Of a stretch of 64,000 nucleotides of DNA, positions 47,423-56,131 are shown one piece after another; the stretch's first letter is position 1; every line of letters starts with the position of its first letter. Where the stretch lies: positions 1 through 64,000 of the forward strand of contig NZ_JABBFY010000001.1 of NCBI RefSeq assembly GCF_012927115.1, written 5' to 3'. The notes beneath the pieces are model-generated. The model did not search any database and was not told the DNA's origin. It was given only the letters and a program-made list of their open reading frames with translations. The position numbers were made by a program, and so were the translations under genes. The DNA comes from Sphingomonas sp. G-3-2-10. GTDB taxonomy: Bacteria > Pseudomonadota > Alphaproteobacteria > Sphingomonadales > Sphingomonadaceae.

Positions 47423-48217
47423 TCAGACCGCGTCGAACGCCAGCGTATAGGTGTAGCTGCGCCACGGCGTTTCCGAGCCGGCGGGCGCAGGTGCGCGGTG
47501 GCGGACGAGGATCAGATAGGTGCCGGCGTCGGCGGGGGTGAGGCTGAACTTGCCTGCCGCGTCGCTGGTGACTTCGGCGGCGACTTTGCGACCGTCATAG
47601 ACGCCGGCGCTGCGGAACAAAGTGATCGTGGCGTTGCCGAGCGGCTTGCCGTCGAAGAGCAGGACGAACTGCGCGGCGTTGCCGGCCTCGATGCTGTTGG
47701 GGTGCGTGACGGGCTGGATCTCCAGCGCGGCGCCCTGCGGCTTGAGCGCGCCGCCGGTCTGGGTCTTCTTCGTCACATAGGCGTCGGCGAGGGTCATGCT
47801 CTGGACCGCGACGGTGGTGGCGCCGGCGGGGATTTCCGCGCCTTCCTCACCGCGGATGATCCAGTTCTTGCCGTCATTGTACATGGTCGACTTGCGCCCG
47901 GCGCGCTGGCCCATGGTGATGCGATAGGTGCCGTCGGCCTTCACGTCCGCCTCGAAGATGGCGAGATCGCGCAGATAGGTGACCGGGCCGACATCGCCGC
48001 GGGTGCCGTCGGGCTTGATCAGGTGGAACGGCGCATCGCGCATCGCGACCTCGGGGACGAAGGCGTCCTCGGCGAAGGACGAGGTGACGGTGACGTGATC
48101 GCCGGTGATCTCGAACAGGGTGGGCAGGACATAGGGCATGTGCGCGCTGGCCGCGCCCGCGACGAGCAGGGCGGCACCCGCGGCGATGGCGGCGGTGCGT
48201 TTCCAGAGCGATTTCAT
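47423..48217 (-). CDS. DUF4198 protein, exported
   Basis: A 264-aa protein with a Sec signal (about residues 1-25, ending GAASA). The mature N-terminus HMPYVLPTLFEITGDHVTV is typical of DUF4198 domains, and a C-terminal beta-sandwich part (SDAAGKFSLTPADAGTYLILVRHR) follows. In many proteobacteria such proteins are linked to metal uptake. A Fur-like box lies 53-67 bp upstream, which supports iron control. Confidence 0.88.
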   Translation of the reverse strand: MKSLWKRTAAIAAGAALLVAGAASAHMPYVLPTLFEITGDHVTVTSSFAEDAFVPEVAMRDAPFHLIKPDGTRGDVGPVTYLRDLAIFEADVKADGTYRITMGQRAGRKSTMYNDGKNWIIRGEEGAEIPAGATTVAVQSMTLADAYVTKKTQTGGALKPQGAALEIQPVTHPNSIEAGNAAQFVLLFDGKPLGNATITLFRSAGVYDGRKVAAEVTSDAAGKFSLTPADAGTYLILVRHRAPAPAGSETPWRSYTYTLAFDAV

Positions 48218-48269
48218 GACAGTCCCCTTGATGGCCGCGCGATGGCGTTTGCGGGCTTGTTATCGAGAT

Positions 48270-48284
48270 TAAGAATGAGTCGCA
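48270..48284. promoter_or_regulatory. Fur-like box between DUF4198 and POT genes
   Basis: TAAGAATGAGTCGCA agrees with the sphingomonad/proteobacterial Fur-type dyad TGAGAATGATTCTCA at 12 of 15 positions. It lies in the short divergent region between the DUF4198 gene (start 48217) and the POT transporter gene (start 48360). AT-rich sequence surrounds it. Confidence 0.55.
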
Positions 48285-48359
48285 ATTAAAACCTTGGCAA
48301 GTTTGCCGCTCGTCGCCCCCGGCCTTTTCTGCCAGCCTGTGCAGGCAAGGGGAGCGGCG

Positions 48360-49721
48360 ATGACGGACGAAGTGGCGAGCGGGCGCGGCTGGATGGGCGG
48401 GCATCCCAAGGGGCTGGCCTATCTGGCGTTCACCGAGCTGTGGGAGCGGTTTTCCTACTACGGGATGGCGGCTTTGCTCTCGCTGTATCTGGTCAAGCAG
48501 TTGCTGATGCCGGGCCATGCCGAGCATGTGCTGGGGCTGGAGACCCTGCGCGGCGTCTTCGAGTTTCGCGGGCCGATCAGCGACGCGGCCTTCGCTTCGC
48601 TGATCTATGGCTGGTATGGCGGGCTGGTCTATTTCACGCCGATCCTGGGCGGGATGATCGCCGATCGCTGGCTGGGCGCGAAGCGGACGGTGGTGGCCGG
48701 CGCGCTGCTGATGAGCGCGGGGCATCTGGCGATGTCGTTCGATTCGAGCTTCCTGATCGCGCTGCTGCTGCTGATTCTCGGATCGGGATGCCTGAAGGGG
48801 AATATCTCGGCACAGGTGGGCACGCTGTACCCGCAAGCGGCGGAATCGCTGCGCGAGCGCGGCTTCACGATATTCTCGACCGGCATCAACATCGGATCGG
48901 TGCTGGGGCCGCTGGCGACGGGGACGGTCGCGGCAGTGTGGGGCTGGCACGCCGGGTTCGGGCTGGCCGCGGTGCTGATGCTGCTGGCGCTGGTCATCTA
49001 TCTGGCCGGGCAGCGGCATTTGCCCGAGCGCCGGCCGCAACGGCGCGAGGTCCGGACGGCGATGCCGCCGCTGACGCGCGAGGAGAAGGCGCGGAGCTGG
49101 GCACTGATCGGATTGATCGCGCTGACCGTGCCGGGCGTGCTCGCCTATTCGATGATCTGGAATATCGGGATCGTGTGGATCGACCAGAAGGTGGACCTCG
49201 CTTCGCCCTTCGGCGCCGTGCCGGCAAGCTGGTTCAACTCGGTCGACAGCTTCGCCAGCATCGTGGTGGCCGCGCCGCTGATCGCGCTATGGGCGTGGCA
49301 GGCCCGGCGCGGGCGAGAGCCGGGGAGCGTCACCAAGATGGCGATCGGCGCGGCGCTGACCGGCCTGTCGGCACTGGCGCTGGCGCTGGGGAGCGTGCTC
49401 GCGGGCGCGGACGGGCGGGTTTCGGTGCTGTGGGTGCTGGCCGGGTTCGTCGGCATGGGCGTGGCGTTCATGTGGTACTGGCCGATCCTGCTGGCGCTGG
49501 TGTCGCGATCGGCCCCGGCGAAGCTCAATGCGACGCTGATGGGCGGCGCCTTCCTGGCGCTGTTCGCGGGAACGACGGCGATGGGCTGGGTCGGCAGCTT
49601 CTACGACCAGATGAGCAATGTGGCGTTCTGGACGCTGGATGCGGCGATCGCGCTTGGCGGGGCCGCAGTGATCTTCGCGGTGCGCGGGCCGTTGCAGCAA
49701 GTGCTGGAGGGCGGAGACTAG
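48360..49721 (+). CDS. POT-family peptide transporter
   Basis: A 453-aa proton-coupled oligopeptide transporter with about twelve or more hydrophobic segments. Seen are the TELWERFSYYGMAALLSLYL start (ExxERFxYYG motif in ELWERFSYYG), GGMIADRWLGAKRTVVAGA and the helix with GNISAQVGTLYP. It imports di- and tripeptides. ATG 48360 has GGGGAGCGG upstream. The end overlaps the convergent UdgX gene by 4 bp. Confidence 0.92.
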   Translation: MTDEVASGRGWMGGHPKGLAYLAFTELWERFSYYGMAALLSLYLVKQLLMPGHAEHVLGLETLRGVFEFRGPISDAAFASLIYGWYGGLVYFTPILGGMIADRWLGAKRTVVAGALLMSAGHLAMSFDSSFLIALLLLILGSGCLKGNISAQVGTLYPQAAESLRERGFTIFSTGINIGSVLGPLATGTVAAVWGWHAGFGLAAVLMLLALVIYLAGQRHLPERRPQRREVRTAMPPLTREEKARSWALIGLIALTVPGVLAYSMIWNIGIVWIDQKVDLASPFGAVPASWFNSVDSFASIVVAAPLIALWAWQARRGREPGSVTKMAIGAALTGLSALALALGSVLAGADGRVSVLWVLAGFVGMGVAFMWYWPILLALVSRSAPAKLNATLMGGAFLALFAGTTAMGWVGSFYDQMSNVAFWTLDAAIALGGAAVIFAVRGPLQQVLEGGD

Positions 49722-51124
49722 GCCAGCGCCGCGACGCGTTCGCCGATGCGGCGGAGGTCGGTGACGAAGGCGGCATATTCCTCGGCGCGGCGGGCTTCGT
49801 CGGGAAGGCGGAGGAGGAAGCTGGGGTGGACGGTGACCCAGCCTTCCGATCCATCCGGCAGCGCGATGGGCGCGCCGCGCAGTTTCGAGAGGGTGACGGC
49901 CTTGCCCAGCAGCGAATGGGCGGCGGTGGCGCCCAGCGCGACGGTGAGGGCGGGCTTTACGATCTGGCGTTCCTGATCGATCCACCAGCGGCAGGCGGTG
50001 ATTTCGCCGGCATTGGGGCGTTCGTGGATGCGGCGCTTGCCGCGTCGCTCGAACTTGAAATGCTTGACCGCGTTGGTGACGTAGGCGGCGGCGCGATCGA
50101 CGCCGGCTTCGGCGAGCGCGCGATCGAACAACTGGCCGGCGGGGCCAACGAACGGGTGGCCGGCAAGGTCCTCCTGATCGCCGGGCTGCTCGCCGACGAA
50201 CATGAGCCGGGCGTCGGCAGGGCCTTCGCCGAACACCGTCTGGGTCGCAGGCTTCCACAAGGGGCAGCGGGTGCAGTGGGCGCCTTCCTCGCGCAGGGCT
50301 TCAAGCGCCTTCGCGGCATTGGCGTGGACCGGCGGGGCGGCATGGGCGGTGGCGATCATCTGGCTCTCCCGGCGTTGGGCGGCGGCGATCAGGCCCGGCA
50401 CCAAGGCGGTTTCGGGCATGTTTTTCCAATATTTCCTGGGCATCTCCTTCGTCATCATGTCGATCTTGAGCCGGGCGGGATTGAAGGTGGAACCGTAATA
50501 GGTCTTCCACACCGCTTCGATCGGATCGCCTTCGGGCGCGTCCTCGCGGCTGGCGGGGGGACCCTCGAGCACGGTGTCGCCGTCCCAGTGGAGGCTGCCC
50601 CGGGGCGTGAGGATCGACCAGCGCATCGTGGCGAAGCGGCGGACGAAGAAGCCGGCGTTCGCGCGCAATATGTGATGTTCGGGCTCGAACCAGGCGATGA
50701 ATCGCGGCTCGCCGTCGTCGTCCGGGGCTTCGCGGAAGCGGAGAAAGGCGCGCATCTTGTGGATGTCGCGGCGGACCGATTTGGCGAGGTCTTCGAGGCG
50801 GCGGAGCAGCGGATCGGCTTCGTCGCCGATCAGACCGGGCTCGCGCCGCAGCCGCATCAGCATCGCATAGAGCAGCGAGAAGCGCTGGGGATCGCTGTGG
50901 AGGATCACGCTTTCGGCGAGATCGACGAAGCGGCGGGGCACGCCGAACTGCGCGCCTGCGACCGGCGGCGGAAGCGGGCCGGGGGCGTCGGCGAACAGAT
51001 CGGCCGGCGCGTCGCCGACCTGCCAGCTGATGCGATCGGGCGGGATTTCGGCGAGCGCCAGCGCACGGGCGGCGGCGCGCCAGCCGTCGCTGTCATCCTC
51101 GGCGTCCAGACGCACCAGCGGCAT
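49718..51124 (-). CDS. udgX: UdgX-type uracil-DNA glycosylase fused to a DUF4130-like domain
   Basis: A 468-aa protein. The C-terminal half (about 265-468) is a family-4-like uracil-DNA glycosylase: RCPLWKPATQTVFGEGP with cluster Cys, VGEQPGDQEDLAG and VTVHPSFLLR. It carries the KRRIH insertion (RGKRRIHERPN) that defines UdgX, whose His makes a covalent link to the abasic site. The N-terminal half (about 1-240) resembles the DUF4130 domain usually next to it. The next gene upstream is the radical SAM partner of the same system. Start ATG 51124. Confidence 0.92.
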   Translation of the reverse strand: MPLVRLDAEDDSDGWRAAARALALAEIPPDRISWQVGDAPADLFADAPGPLPPPVAGAQFGVPRRFVDLAESVILHSDPQRFSLLYAMLMRLRREPGLIGDEADPLLRRLEDLAKSVRRDIHKMRAFLRFREAPDDDGEPRFIAWFEPEHHILRANAGFFVRRFATMRWSILTPRGSLHWDGDTVLEGPPASREDAPEGDPIEAVWKTYYGSTFNPARLKIDMMTKEMPRKYWKNMPETALVPGLIAAAQRRESQMIATAHAAPPVHANAAKALEALREEGAHCTRCPLWKPATQTVFGEGPADARLMFVGEQPGDQEDLAGHPFVGPAGQLFDRALAEAGVDRAAAYVTNAVKHFKFERRGKRRIHERPNAGEITACRWWIDQERQIVKPALTVALGATAAHSLLGKAVTLSKLRGAPIALPDGSEGWVTVHPSFLLRLPDEARRAEEYAAFVTDLRRIGERVAALA

Positions 51125-51150
51125 CGCGATCTCCTGCGCTGTCCGGCGTT

Positions 51151-52401
51151 TCAGGCGGCGAAAAGTTCCAGCTGCTCGCGCGGCGCGGCTGCCTGCGGCA
51201 GCGGATCGGCGCTGTCGGCGAGCGCGACGGGACGCCAGTCGGCGGCGATCAGGAACGGGCGCAGCTTGGCGATGCCGCGGGTGAGGCGAGCGACATCCTC
51301 GAGCCGGAGCCGCCGCCAGCGCCGGGTGGCGAGGATGGCGTCGACGGCCTTCACGCCGAGGCCGGGGACGCGGAGCAAGGCTTCGCGCGGCGCGCGGTTC
51401 ACGTCGACCGGGAAGCTCTCGCGAAAGCGCAGCGCCCAGGCGAGCTTGGGATCGATATCGAGCGGGAGCATCCCCGACGCGGGATCGGCGGCGGCGGCGA
51501 TCTCCTGCGGCCGATAGCCGTAGAAGCGCATCATCCAGTCCGACTGGTAAAGCCGGTGCTCGCGCATCAGCGGCGGGCGCTTGAGCGGGAGGACGGTGCT
51601 GGCGTCGGGGATCGGGCTGAACGCGGAATAATAGACGCGGCGGAGCTGGTGCCGGTCGTAGAGCGACGCGGCGCGGCCGACGATGTCGCGATCGGTGGCG
51701 GCGTCGGCGCCGACGATCATCTGGGTCGACTGGCCGGCAGGGGCGAAGGAGGGCGCGGAGCGATAGCGTTTCACGGCGTCGCGGCCATCCTCGATCGAGG
51801 ATTTGAGCGCGCCCATCGCACCTTCGATCCGGGTCGAATCCTTTTCCGGCGCGAGGCGGGCGAGACCCGCGACGGTGGGCAGTTCGATATTGATCGAGAG
51901 GCGATCGGCGTGGCGGCCGGCAGCTTCGAGCAGGAGCGGATCGGCATCTGGGATCGTCTTGAGGTGGATATAGCCGCGAAAGCCGTGATCCTCGCGCAGC
52001 GACCGCGCGACTTCGACGATCTGCTCCATCGTGTAATCGGACGAGCGGATGATGCCCGAGGAGAGGAACAGGCCCTCGATATAGTTGCGGCGGTAGAAGG
52101 CGAGGGTGAGATCGACGACTTCCTTCGCAGTGAAGCGCGCGCGGCGGACGTTCGAACTCTTGCGATTGATGCAATAATGGCAGTCGAAGATGCAGCTGTT
52201 GGTCAGCAGGATCTTGAGCAGCGAGATGCAGCGGCCATCGGGCGCATAAGCGTGGCAGATGCCCATGCCTTCGGTCGAGCCGATCCCGTCCTTCTGGCCC
52301 GCCGAGCTGCGTTTGGCGGTGCCCGACGAAGCGCAGGACGCGTCGTATTTCGCGGCGTCCGCAAGGATTTCGAGCTTTTCGCGGACATCGAGCTGCGCCA
52401 T
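51151..52401 (-). CDS. DNA modification/repair radical SAM protein
   Basis: A 416-aa protein with a radical SAM cluster motif CxxxCxxC at Cys70-Cys74-Cys77 (CIFDCHYC). The C-terminus has a helix-hairpin-helix DNA-binding element in LLRVPGLGVKAVDAIL. It belongs to the 'putative DNA modification/repair' radical SAM group that always pairs with the DUF4130/UdgX protein. It has further Cys near residues 23-58 (ASCASS, GICHAY, GRCIS). The two genes are 26 bp apart and very probably make one DNA-repair unit. Confidence 0.9.
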   Translation of the reverse strand: MAQLDVREKLEILADAAKYDASCASSGTAKRSSAGQKDGIGSTEGMGICHAYAPDGRCISLLKILLTNSCIFDCHYCINRKSSNVRRARFTAKEVVDLTLAFYRRNYIEGLFLSSGIIRSSDYTMEQIVEVARSLREDHGFRGYIHLKTIPDADPLLLEAAGRHADRLSINIELPTVAGLARLAPEKDSTRIEGAMGALKSSIEDGRDAVKRYRSAPSFAPAGQSTQMIVGADAATDRDIVGRAASLYDRHQLRRVYYSAFSPIPDASTVLPLKRPPLMREHRLYQSDWMMRFYGYRPQEIAAAADPASGMLPLDIDPKLAWALRFRESFPVDVNRAPREALLRVPGLGVKAVDAILATRRWRRLRLEDVARLTRGIAKLRPFLIAADWRPVALADSADPLPQAAAPREQLELFAA

Positions 52402-52447
52402 GCGTTCGCTATATGTTCCAATGGCTTGCAGCGCAAGCCCCGCACGG

Positions 52448-53830
52448 TCAGCTGGTCCGTTCGAACGACAATGCGCGCGTGGCGGGATCGGCGGCGGCGA
52501 GGCGGAGGTGAAGCGTGTCGCCGGGGGCGGCTTCGGTGACGATCCGGGCGATCACGGGCAGGCCGCACAGCTGGATACGCGCGCCGCGTTCGTCGGTGTC
52601 GGTGACCACGGCGGTGAACGCCTGGCCGACATGGTCGCGAAGCATCACGGCTTCGGCAAGGTCGATCACGGCGCGTTCGATCTGGCCGGCGCGCGCTTCG
52701 GAGCGGGCCATCACCCTGGGCAGTTTCGGGAAGGCCGCGGCGACGGCATCGGGCACGGCGCGGCCATTGGCGACCGCGAGCGCGGCCTGCACGACATAGC
52801 GGTCGGCGAGGCGGCGCAGCGGCGCCGTGGCATGGGCATAGGTGGCGGCCATCGCGGCGTGCCACGGGACCACGCCTTCGCGATAGGGGATATAGGATGC
52901 GCCGTCGCCCGCGCGGCGGATGGTGAGCATGAACGCGGCCTGGGCGGGATCGGCGGGATCGAGGCTGCGCTGGAACTGCTCCAGCGTCATGCCCTTGGGC
53001 CAATCGATGCTGAGTGCGCGTGCGGCATCGTGCAGGGCGTGGATGGCGCGTTCGCTCGGCCCGGCCATGACTCGGAACAGGCCGGTGTGGTGCGCCTGAA
53101 GCGCGTCGGCGAGGGCAAGATTGGCGGCGAGCGAAAGCGCGGCATTGTCGCTTTCGGACTGGAGCCGCGGACGGAAGGTGAGCGCGAAGCCGCCCTCGGG
53201 CGTGGCGGCGACTTCCTGTTCGGGCGGATCGACGCGCGCTGCGCCGCGCGCGGCTTCGGCCGACTGGATGCGGCGGGCGAACTCGGCGAAGCCGGGCGGC
53301 AGGTCCGAAGCGGTTACCGCGTCATAGGCGAGCTTGGCGCGGCTGCGGATGACCGCGCGCTCGGCGCCGTCGAGCCGGACCGCGCCATCGGGCGCGGCGC
53401 GGACGGTGAAGACCACCGCGGGGCGGGGGCCGTCGGGCAGCAGGCTGGCGGCGTTCTGGCTGAGGACCGGCGGATAGAGCGGCGCCTTGCCGTCGGGCAG
53501 GTAGATGGTCTGGCCGCGCCGCCATGCCTCGGCATCGATCGCGTCGCCATCGGCGACGAACCAGGCGACATCGGCGATGGCATAGTGGAGCAGGACGTCG
53601 CTGCCCGAAGTCTCGATGGCGAAGGCCTGATCGAGATCGGTCGAACTGGCGGGGTCGAGCGTGACGAAATGGCGATCGGTGCGGTCGGCGTGATCGGTTG
53701 GCGCGTACTTTGAGGCGGCTTCGGCGGCGGCGACGACTTCGGGGGGGAAGGCTTCGGGAACCGAGAATTCGGTGCGGAGCTTCGTGAGGCTGGCGGCGAG
53801 GGCGTTGCCGGGGTCGGCGGGAGTGCGCAT
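52448..53830 (-). CDS. Short RNB-domain ribonuclease
   Basis: A 460-aa protein that is mostly an RNB domain (RNase II/R type, 3'-5' exoribonuclease). The metal cluster is seen in TLDPASSTDLDQAFAIE. E. coli RNase II has Asp at four places (DxxxxxDxDD); here the last is Gln. HYAIADVAWFV and ATAPLRRLADRYV are typical. The usual cold-shock domains at the N-terminus are absent, and the C-terminal OB part is short. This is the reduced form seen in alphaproteobacteria and actinobacteria. Confidence 0.85.
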   Translation of the reverse strand: MRTPADPGNALAASLTKLRTEFSVPEAFPPEVVAAAEAASKYAPTDHADRTDRHFVTLDPASSTDLDQAFAIETSGSDVLLHYAIADVAWFVADGDAIDAEAWRRGQTIYLPDGKAPLYPPVLSQNAASLLPDGPRPAVVFTVRAAPDGAVRLDGAERAVIRSRAKLAYDAVTASDLPPGFAEFARRIQSAEAARGAARVDPPEQEVAATPEGGFALTFRPRLQSESDNAALSLAANLALADALQAHHTGLFRVMAGPSERAIHALHDAARALSIDWPKGMTLEQFQRSLDPADPAQAAFMLTIRRAGDGASYIPYREGVVPWHAAMAATYAHATAPLRRLADRYVVQAALAVANGRAVPDAVAAAFPKLPRVMARSEARAGQIERAVIDLAEAVMLRDHVGQAFTAVVTDTDERGARIQLCGLPVIARIVTEAAPGDTLHLRLAAADPATRALSFERTS

Positions 53831-53881
53831 GGCATGGTTCTAAGGGCCGACGTGCGGTTGGCAAATCCCGTCGTGGCGGGG

Positions 53882-54418
53882 TCAATCCAGCTGGTAGCGC
53901 TCGATCGTCTCGTAGATCGCACCTTCGCTGCCCAGCGTGCTTTCGAACAGGGTGAAATGGGTGAAGCCGAACGGCTCGCTCGAGAGCCCCGCATGATCGG
54001 CGAGGAAGCGATCGGCGATGCCGGGCTGACCGGTCAGGCGGGCGAGTGTGATGTGAGGCAGATAGGCGCGGCGTTCGGGCTCGAGCCCGAGGCGGACCAG
54101 CGCCTGATCGATCTTGCGGTGGAGCCCGGCAAGCTCGTCGTGCGGGCGCAGGCCTGCCCAGATCGCGTTGGGACGACCGCGTTTGTCCTCGAACTCGCCG
54201 GTGCCGGATAAGGCGACCTGCATCGCGGGCCAGTGAATCTGGCCGAGCGCGAGAGCGACATCCTCGGCCACCGGGCGTTCGACTTCGCCGATATAGCGCA
54301 GGGTGATGTGAAGCTGGCCGTCGTCCTGCCAGCGTGCGCCGGGGATGCCGCCCATCAGGGCAAGGAGCCGCGCCCGGATCGCGGCGGGCGGGCGGAGGCC
54401 GACGAAGAGGCGATGCAT
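53882..54418 (-). CDS. thpR: RNA 2',3'-cyclic phosphodiesterase
   Basis: A 178-aa 2H-phosphoesterase with two HxTx motifs, HITLRYIG (His37, Thr39) and HITLARL (His122, Thr124). It opens 2',3'-cyclic phosphate ends of RNA. RLFVGLRPPAAIRARL at the start is normal for the family. It lies 51 bp upstream of the RNB gene; both act on RNA ends, so a shared transcript is sensible. Confidence 0.93.
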   Translation of the reverse strand: MHRLFVGLRPPAAIRARLLALMGGIPGARWQDDGQLHITLRYIGEVERPVAEDVALALGQIHWPAMQVALSGTGEFEDKRGRPNAIWAGLRPHDELAGLHRKIDQALVRLGLEPERRAYLPHITLARLTGQPGIADRFLADHAGLSSEPFGFTHFTLFESTLGSEGAIYETIERYQLD

Positions 54419-54547
54419 CGCTCGACCCTAGCGGGGCCGCTTCATGATTAACACCCGGCGCGGGACCCGGTTTTGCTTGAAAAACAGACCGCGAACGATG
54501 ATATTTGGAGACGAAACGGCAGAATTGCCGGTGCAGAGGAGTTGAAG

Positions 54548-55291
54548 ATGGCAAATTGGTCCGATCCGCAGCCGGGCGCAGCCTATGCGTCGCATGTGGA
54601 CACGAGCACCGCCGAATTCGATGCGGGGCTGCGCTCGTACATGCTGTCGGTGTACAATTACATGACCTCGGGCGTGCTGCTGACCGGCATCGTCGCCATG
54701 CTGTTCGCATGGGGCGGCGATAGCTCGCTGGCGGCGCAGGTCTTTTATGGCGGCGGCATCCTGCCGCTGATCATCATCTTTTCGCCGCTGATCGTCGTGT
54801 TCGCGATGAGCTTTGGCCAGAACCGCATGTCGACCGGCACGCTGCAGGCGCTCTACTGGACCTACACGGTGCTGATGGGCCTTTCGCTCTCGACGATCTT
54901 CCTGCGCTATACCGGCATGTCGATCGCGCAGTGCTTCTTCGCGACCGCCGCCGGCTTCGCGGGCCTGAGCCTGTGGGGCTACACCACCAAGAAGGACCTG
55001 TCGGGCTTCGGCACCTTCCTGATCATGGGTCTGGTCGGCCTGATCGTGGCGAGCATCCTGAACATCTTCATGCGCTCGGACTCGCTGGGCTTCGTGATCA
55101 GCGCCGCCGGTGTGCTGATCTTCGCTGGCCTGACCGCGTACGACACGCAGAAGATCAAGAGCATGTACGCCTATGTCGCGGGCACCGACATGGTCGGCAA
55201 GGTCGTGATCATGGGCGCGCTGAACCTCTATCTCGACTTCATCAACATGTTCCTGTTCCTGCTGCGCCTGTTCGGCAGTGCGCGGGATTAA
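54548..55291 (+). CDS. Bax-inhibitor-1/YccA-family membrane protein
   Basis: A 247-aa membrane protein with seven hydrophobic segments after a short soluble N-terminus (about 1-30). LRSYMLSVYNYMTSGVLLTG and AYDTQKIK (near 200; the conserved Asp) and the C-terminal LNLYLDFINMFLFLLRLFG are typical. BI-1 proteins form pH-sensitive Ca2+ leak channels. ATG 54548 follows GAGGAG. A strong terminator lies 25 bp after the stop. Confidence 0.93.
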   Translation: MANWSDPQPGAAYASHVDTSTAEFDAGLRSYMLSVYNYMTSGVLLTGIVAMLFAWGGDSSLAAQVFYGGGILPLIIIFSPLIVVFAMSFGQNRMSTGTLQALYWTYTVLMGLSLSTIFLRYTGMSIAQCFFATAAGFAGLSLWGYTTKKDLSGFGTFLIMGLVGLIVASILNIFMRSDSLGFVISAAGVLIFAGLTAYDTQKIKSMYAYVAGTDMVGKVVIMGALNLYLDFINMFLFLLRLFGSARD

Positions 55292-55315
55292 GTTCCCCGG
55301 AACTGACACGGATCA

Positions 55316-55353
55316 ACGGCCCGGCGAAGAAATTCGCCGGGCCGTTTTTCTTT
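55316..55353 (+). terminator. Rho-independent terminator of the BI-1 gene
   Basis: A perfect 13-bp stem, ACGGCCCGGCGAA with TTCGCCGGGCCGT, a GAAA loop and a T-rich tail. Confidence 0.92.
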
Positions 55354-55365
55354 GCGCCGAGCCGG

Positions 55366-55390
55366 GGAACGGGGGCGGGTTCCACTCGTT
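55366..55390 (+). promoter_or_regulatory. EcfG-type general-stress promoter
   Basis: GGAAC at 55366-55370 and CGTT at 55387-55390, separated by exactly 16 bp. This is the consensus for the alphaproteobacterial general-stress sigma factor EcfG. It lies 33 bp before the ATG of the next gene. Confidence 0.75.
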
Positions 55391-55422
55391 TCATTACGGC
55401 AACGCTCAAGTGGAGAGTGACA

Positions 55423-55761
55423 ATGGAAGCGAACCCGATCGACCCGGCGATGGACCGAATGTCCGTGACGCCGGCGCCAGAGGATGCCGGCAAGCCCGCC
55501 CCGACGCTGGCTGCCGATGCGGGCACCGATGAATCCATCGCCCAGCGCCTCTATCGCAACCCGGAAAGCAAGGAGGCGCGGCTGGACCGCGGTCTCGACG
55601 AGTCGATGGACGCGTCGGACCCGCCCGCGACGACCCAGCCGGTACATAATCACGAACCGCCCGAAAGTTCGGGATATGACGCGAAGGCCGAAGCGAAGCT
55701 GGCCAAGGGCAACGAGCCCGGCCTGATCGGCAAGATCGCGCAGAAGCTGGGGCTGGGCTGA
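55423..55761 (+). CDS. Hypothetical stress-induced protein (112 aa)
   Basis: A 112-aa soluble protein, acidic and Pro/Ala-rich, that starts MEANPIDPAMDRM and ends in the amphipathic GLIGKIAQKLGLG. The middle (ESIAQRLYRNPESKEARLDRGLDESMDASDP, taken as parts) is low in hydrophobic residues, so it is probably largely disordered. ATG 55423 has GGAGAG upstream, and an EcfG-type promoter stands directly before it. It is not recognised as a family member, but it is a good candidate for the general-stress regulon. Confidence 0.8.
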   Translation: MEANPIDPAMDRMSVTPAPEDAGKPAPTLAADAGTDESIAQRLYRNPESKEARLDRGLDESMDASDPPATTQPVHNHEPPESSGYDAKAEAKLAKGNEPGLIGKIAQKLGLG

Positions 55762-55837
55762 GGCCGGTTCCGCATAAATCGATGTAGCTCTGGATCGCCG
55801 CTGCAACTCAGGTTGCGGCGGCGGTTTCCGTTTGTGG

Positions 55838-56131
55838 TCAGGCCGTCGCGCCGATCCAATAGACCAGCGAGATCAGCACAACCATGATCGCGATTGCCGG
55901 GGATGCGATCCAGAATCTCGTCCGGGTCAGCGCCATGCCGATCGCGAGTGCGGACAGGGCGGTGGCGAGTTCGATCATGGGATAGTGGAAGCGAGTCACG
56001 CCCTGCGCCGCGGCCCAGCCGTGCAGATAGCCGAAGTCGATGGCGGTCCAGATCAGCCAGAGGAGGCTGAGCGCCGGGATCGCGTAGCTGAGGATCAGCC
56101 TGAAGGGGTGCGAAGGCGCTATTTCATTCAT
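55838..56131 (-). CDS. Small membrane protein (97 aa)
   Basis: A 97-aa protein starting at ATG 56131, overlapping the previous gene's stop (ATGA). It has three hydrophobic stretches: ILSYAIPALSLLWLIW, IELATALSALAIGMAL and ASPAIAIMVVLISLVYWIG. No family is recognised. It ends the four-gene overlapping run (DUF1963-like, PAP2, exported protein, this one). Confidence 0.7.
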   Translation of the reverse strand: MNEIAPSHPFRLILSYAIPALSLLWLIWTAIDFGYLHGWAAAQGVTRFHYPMIELATALSALAIGMALTRTRFWIASPAIAIMVVLISLVYWIGATA

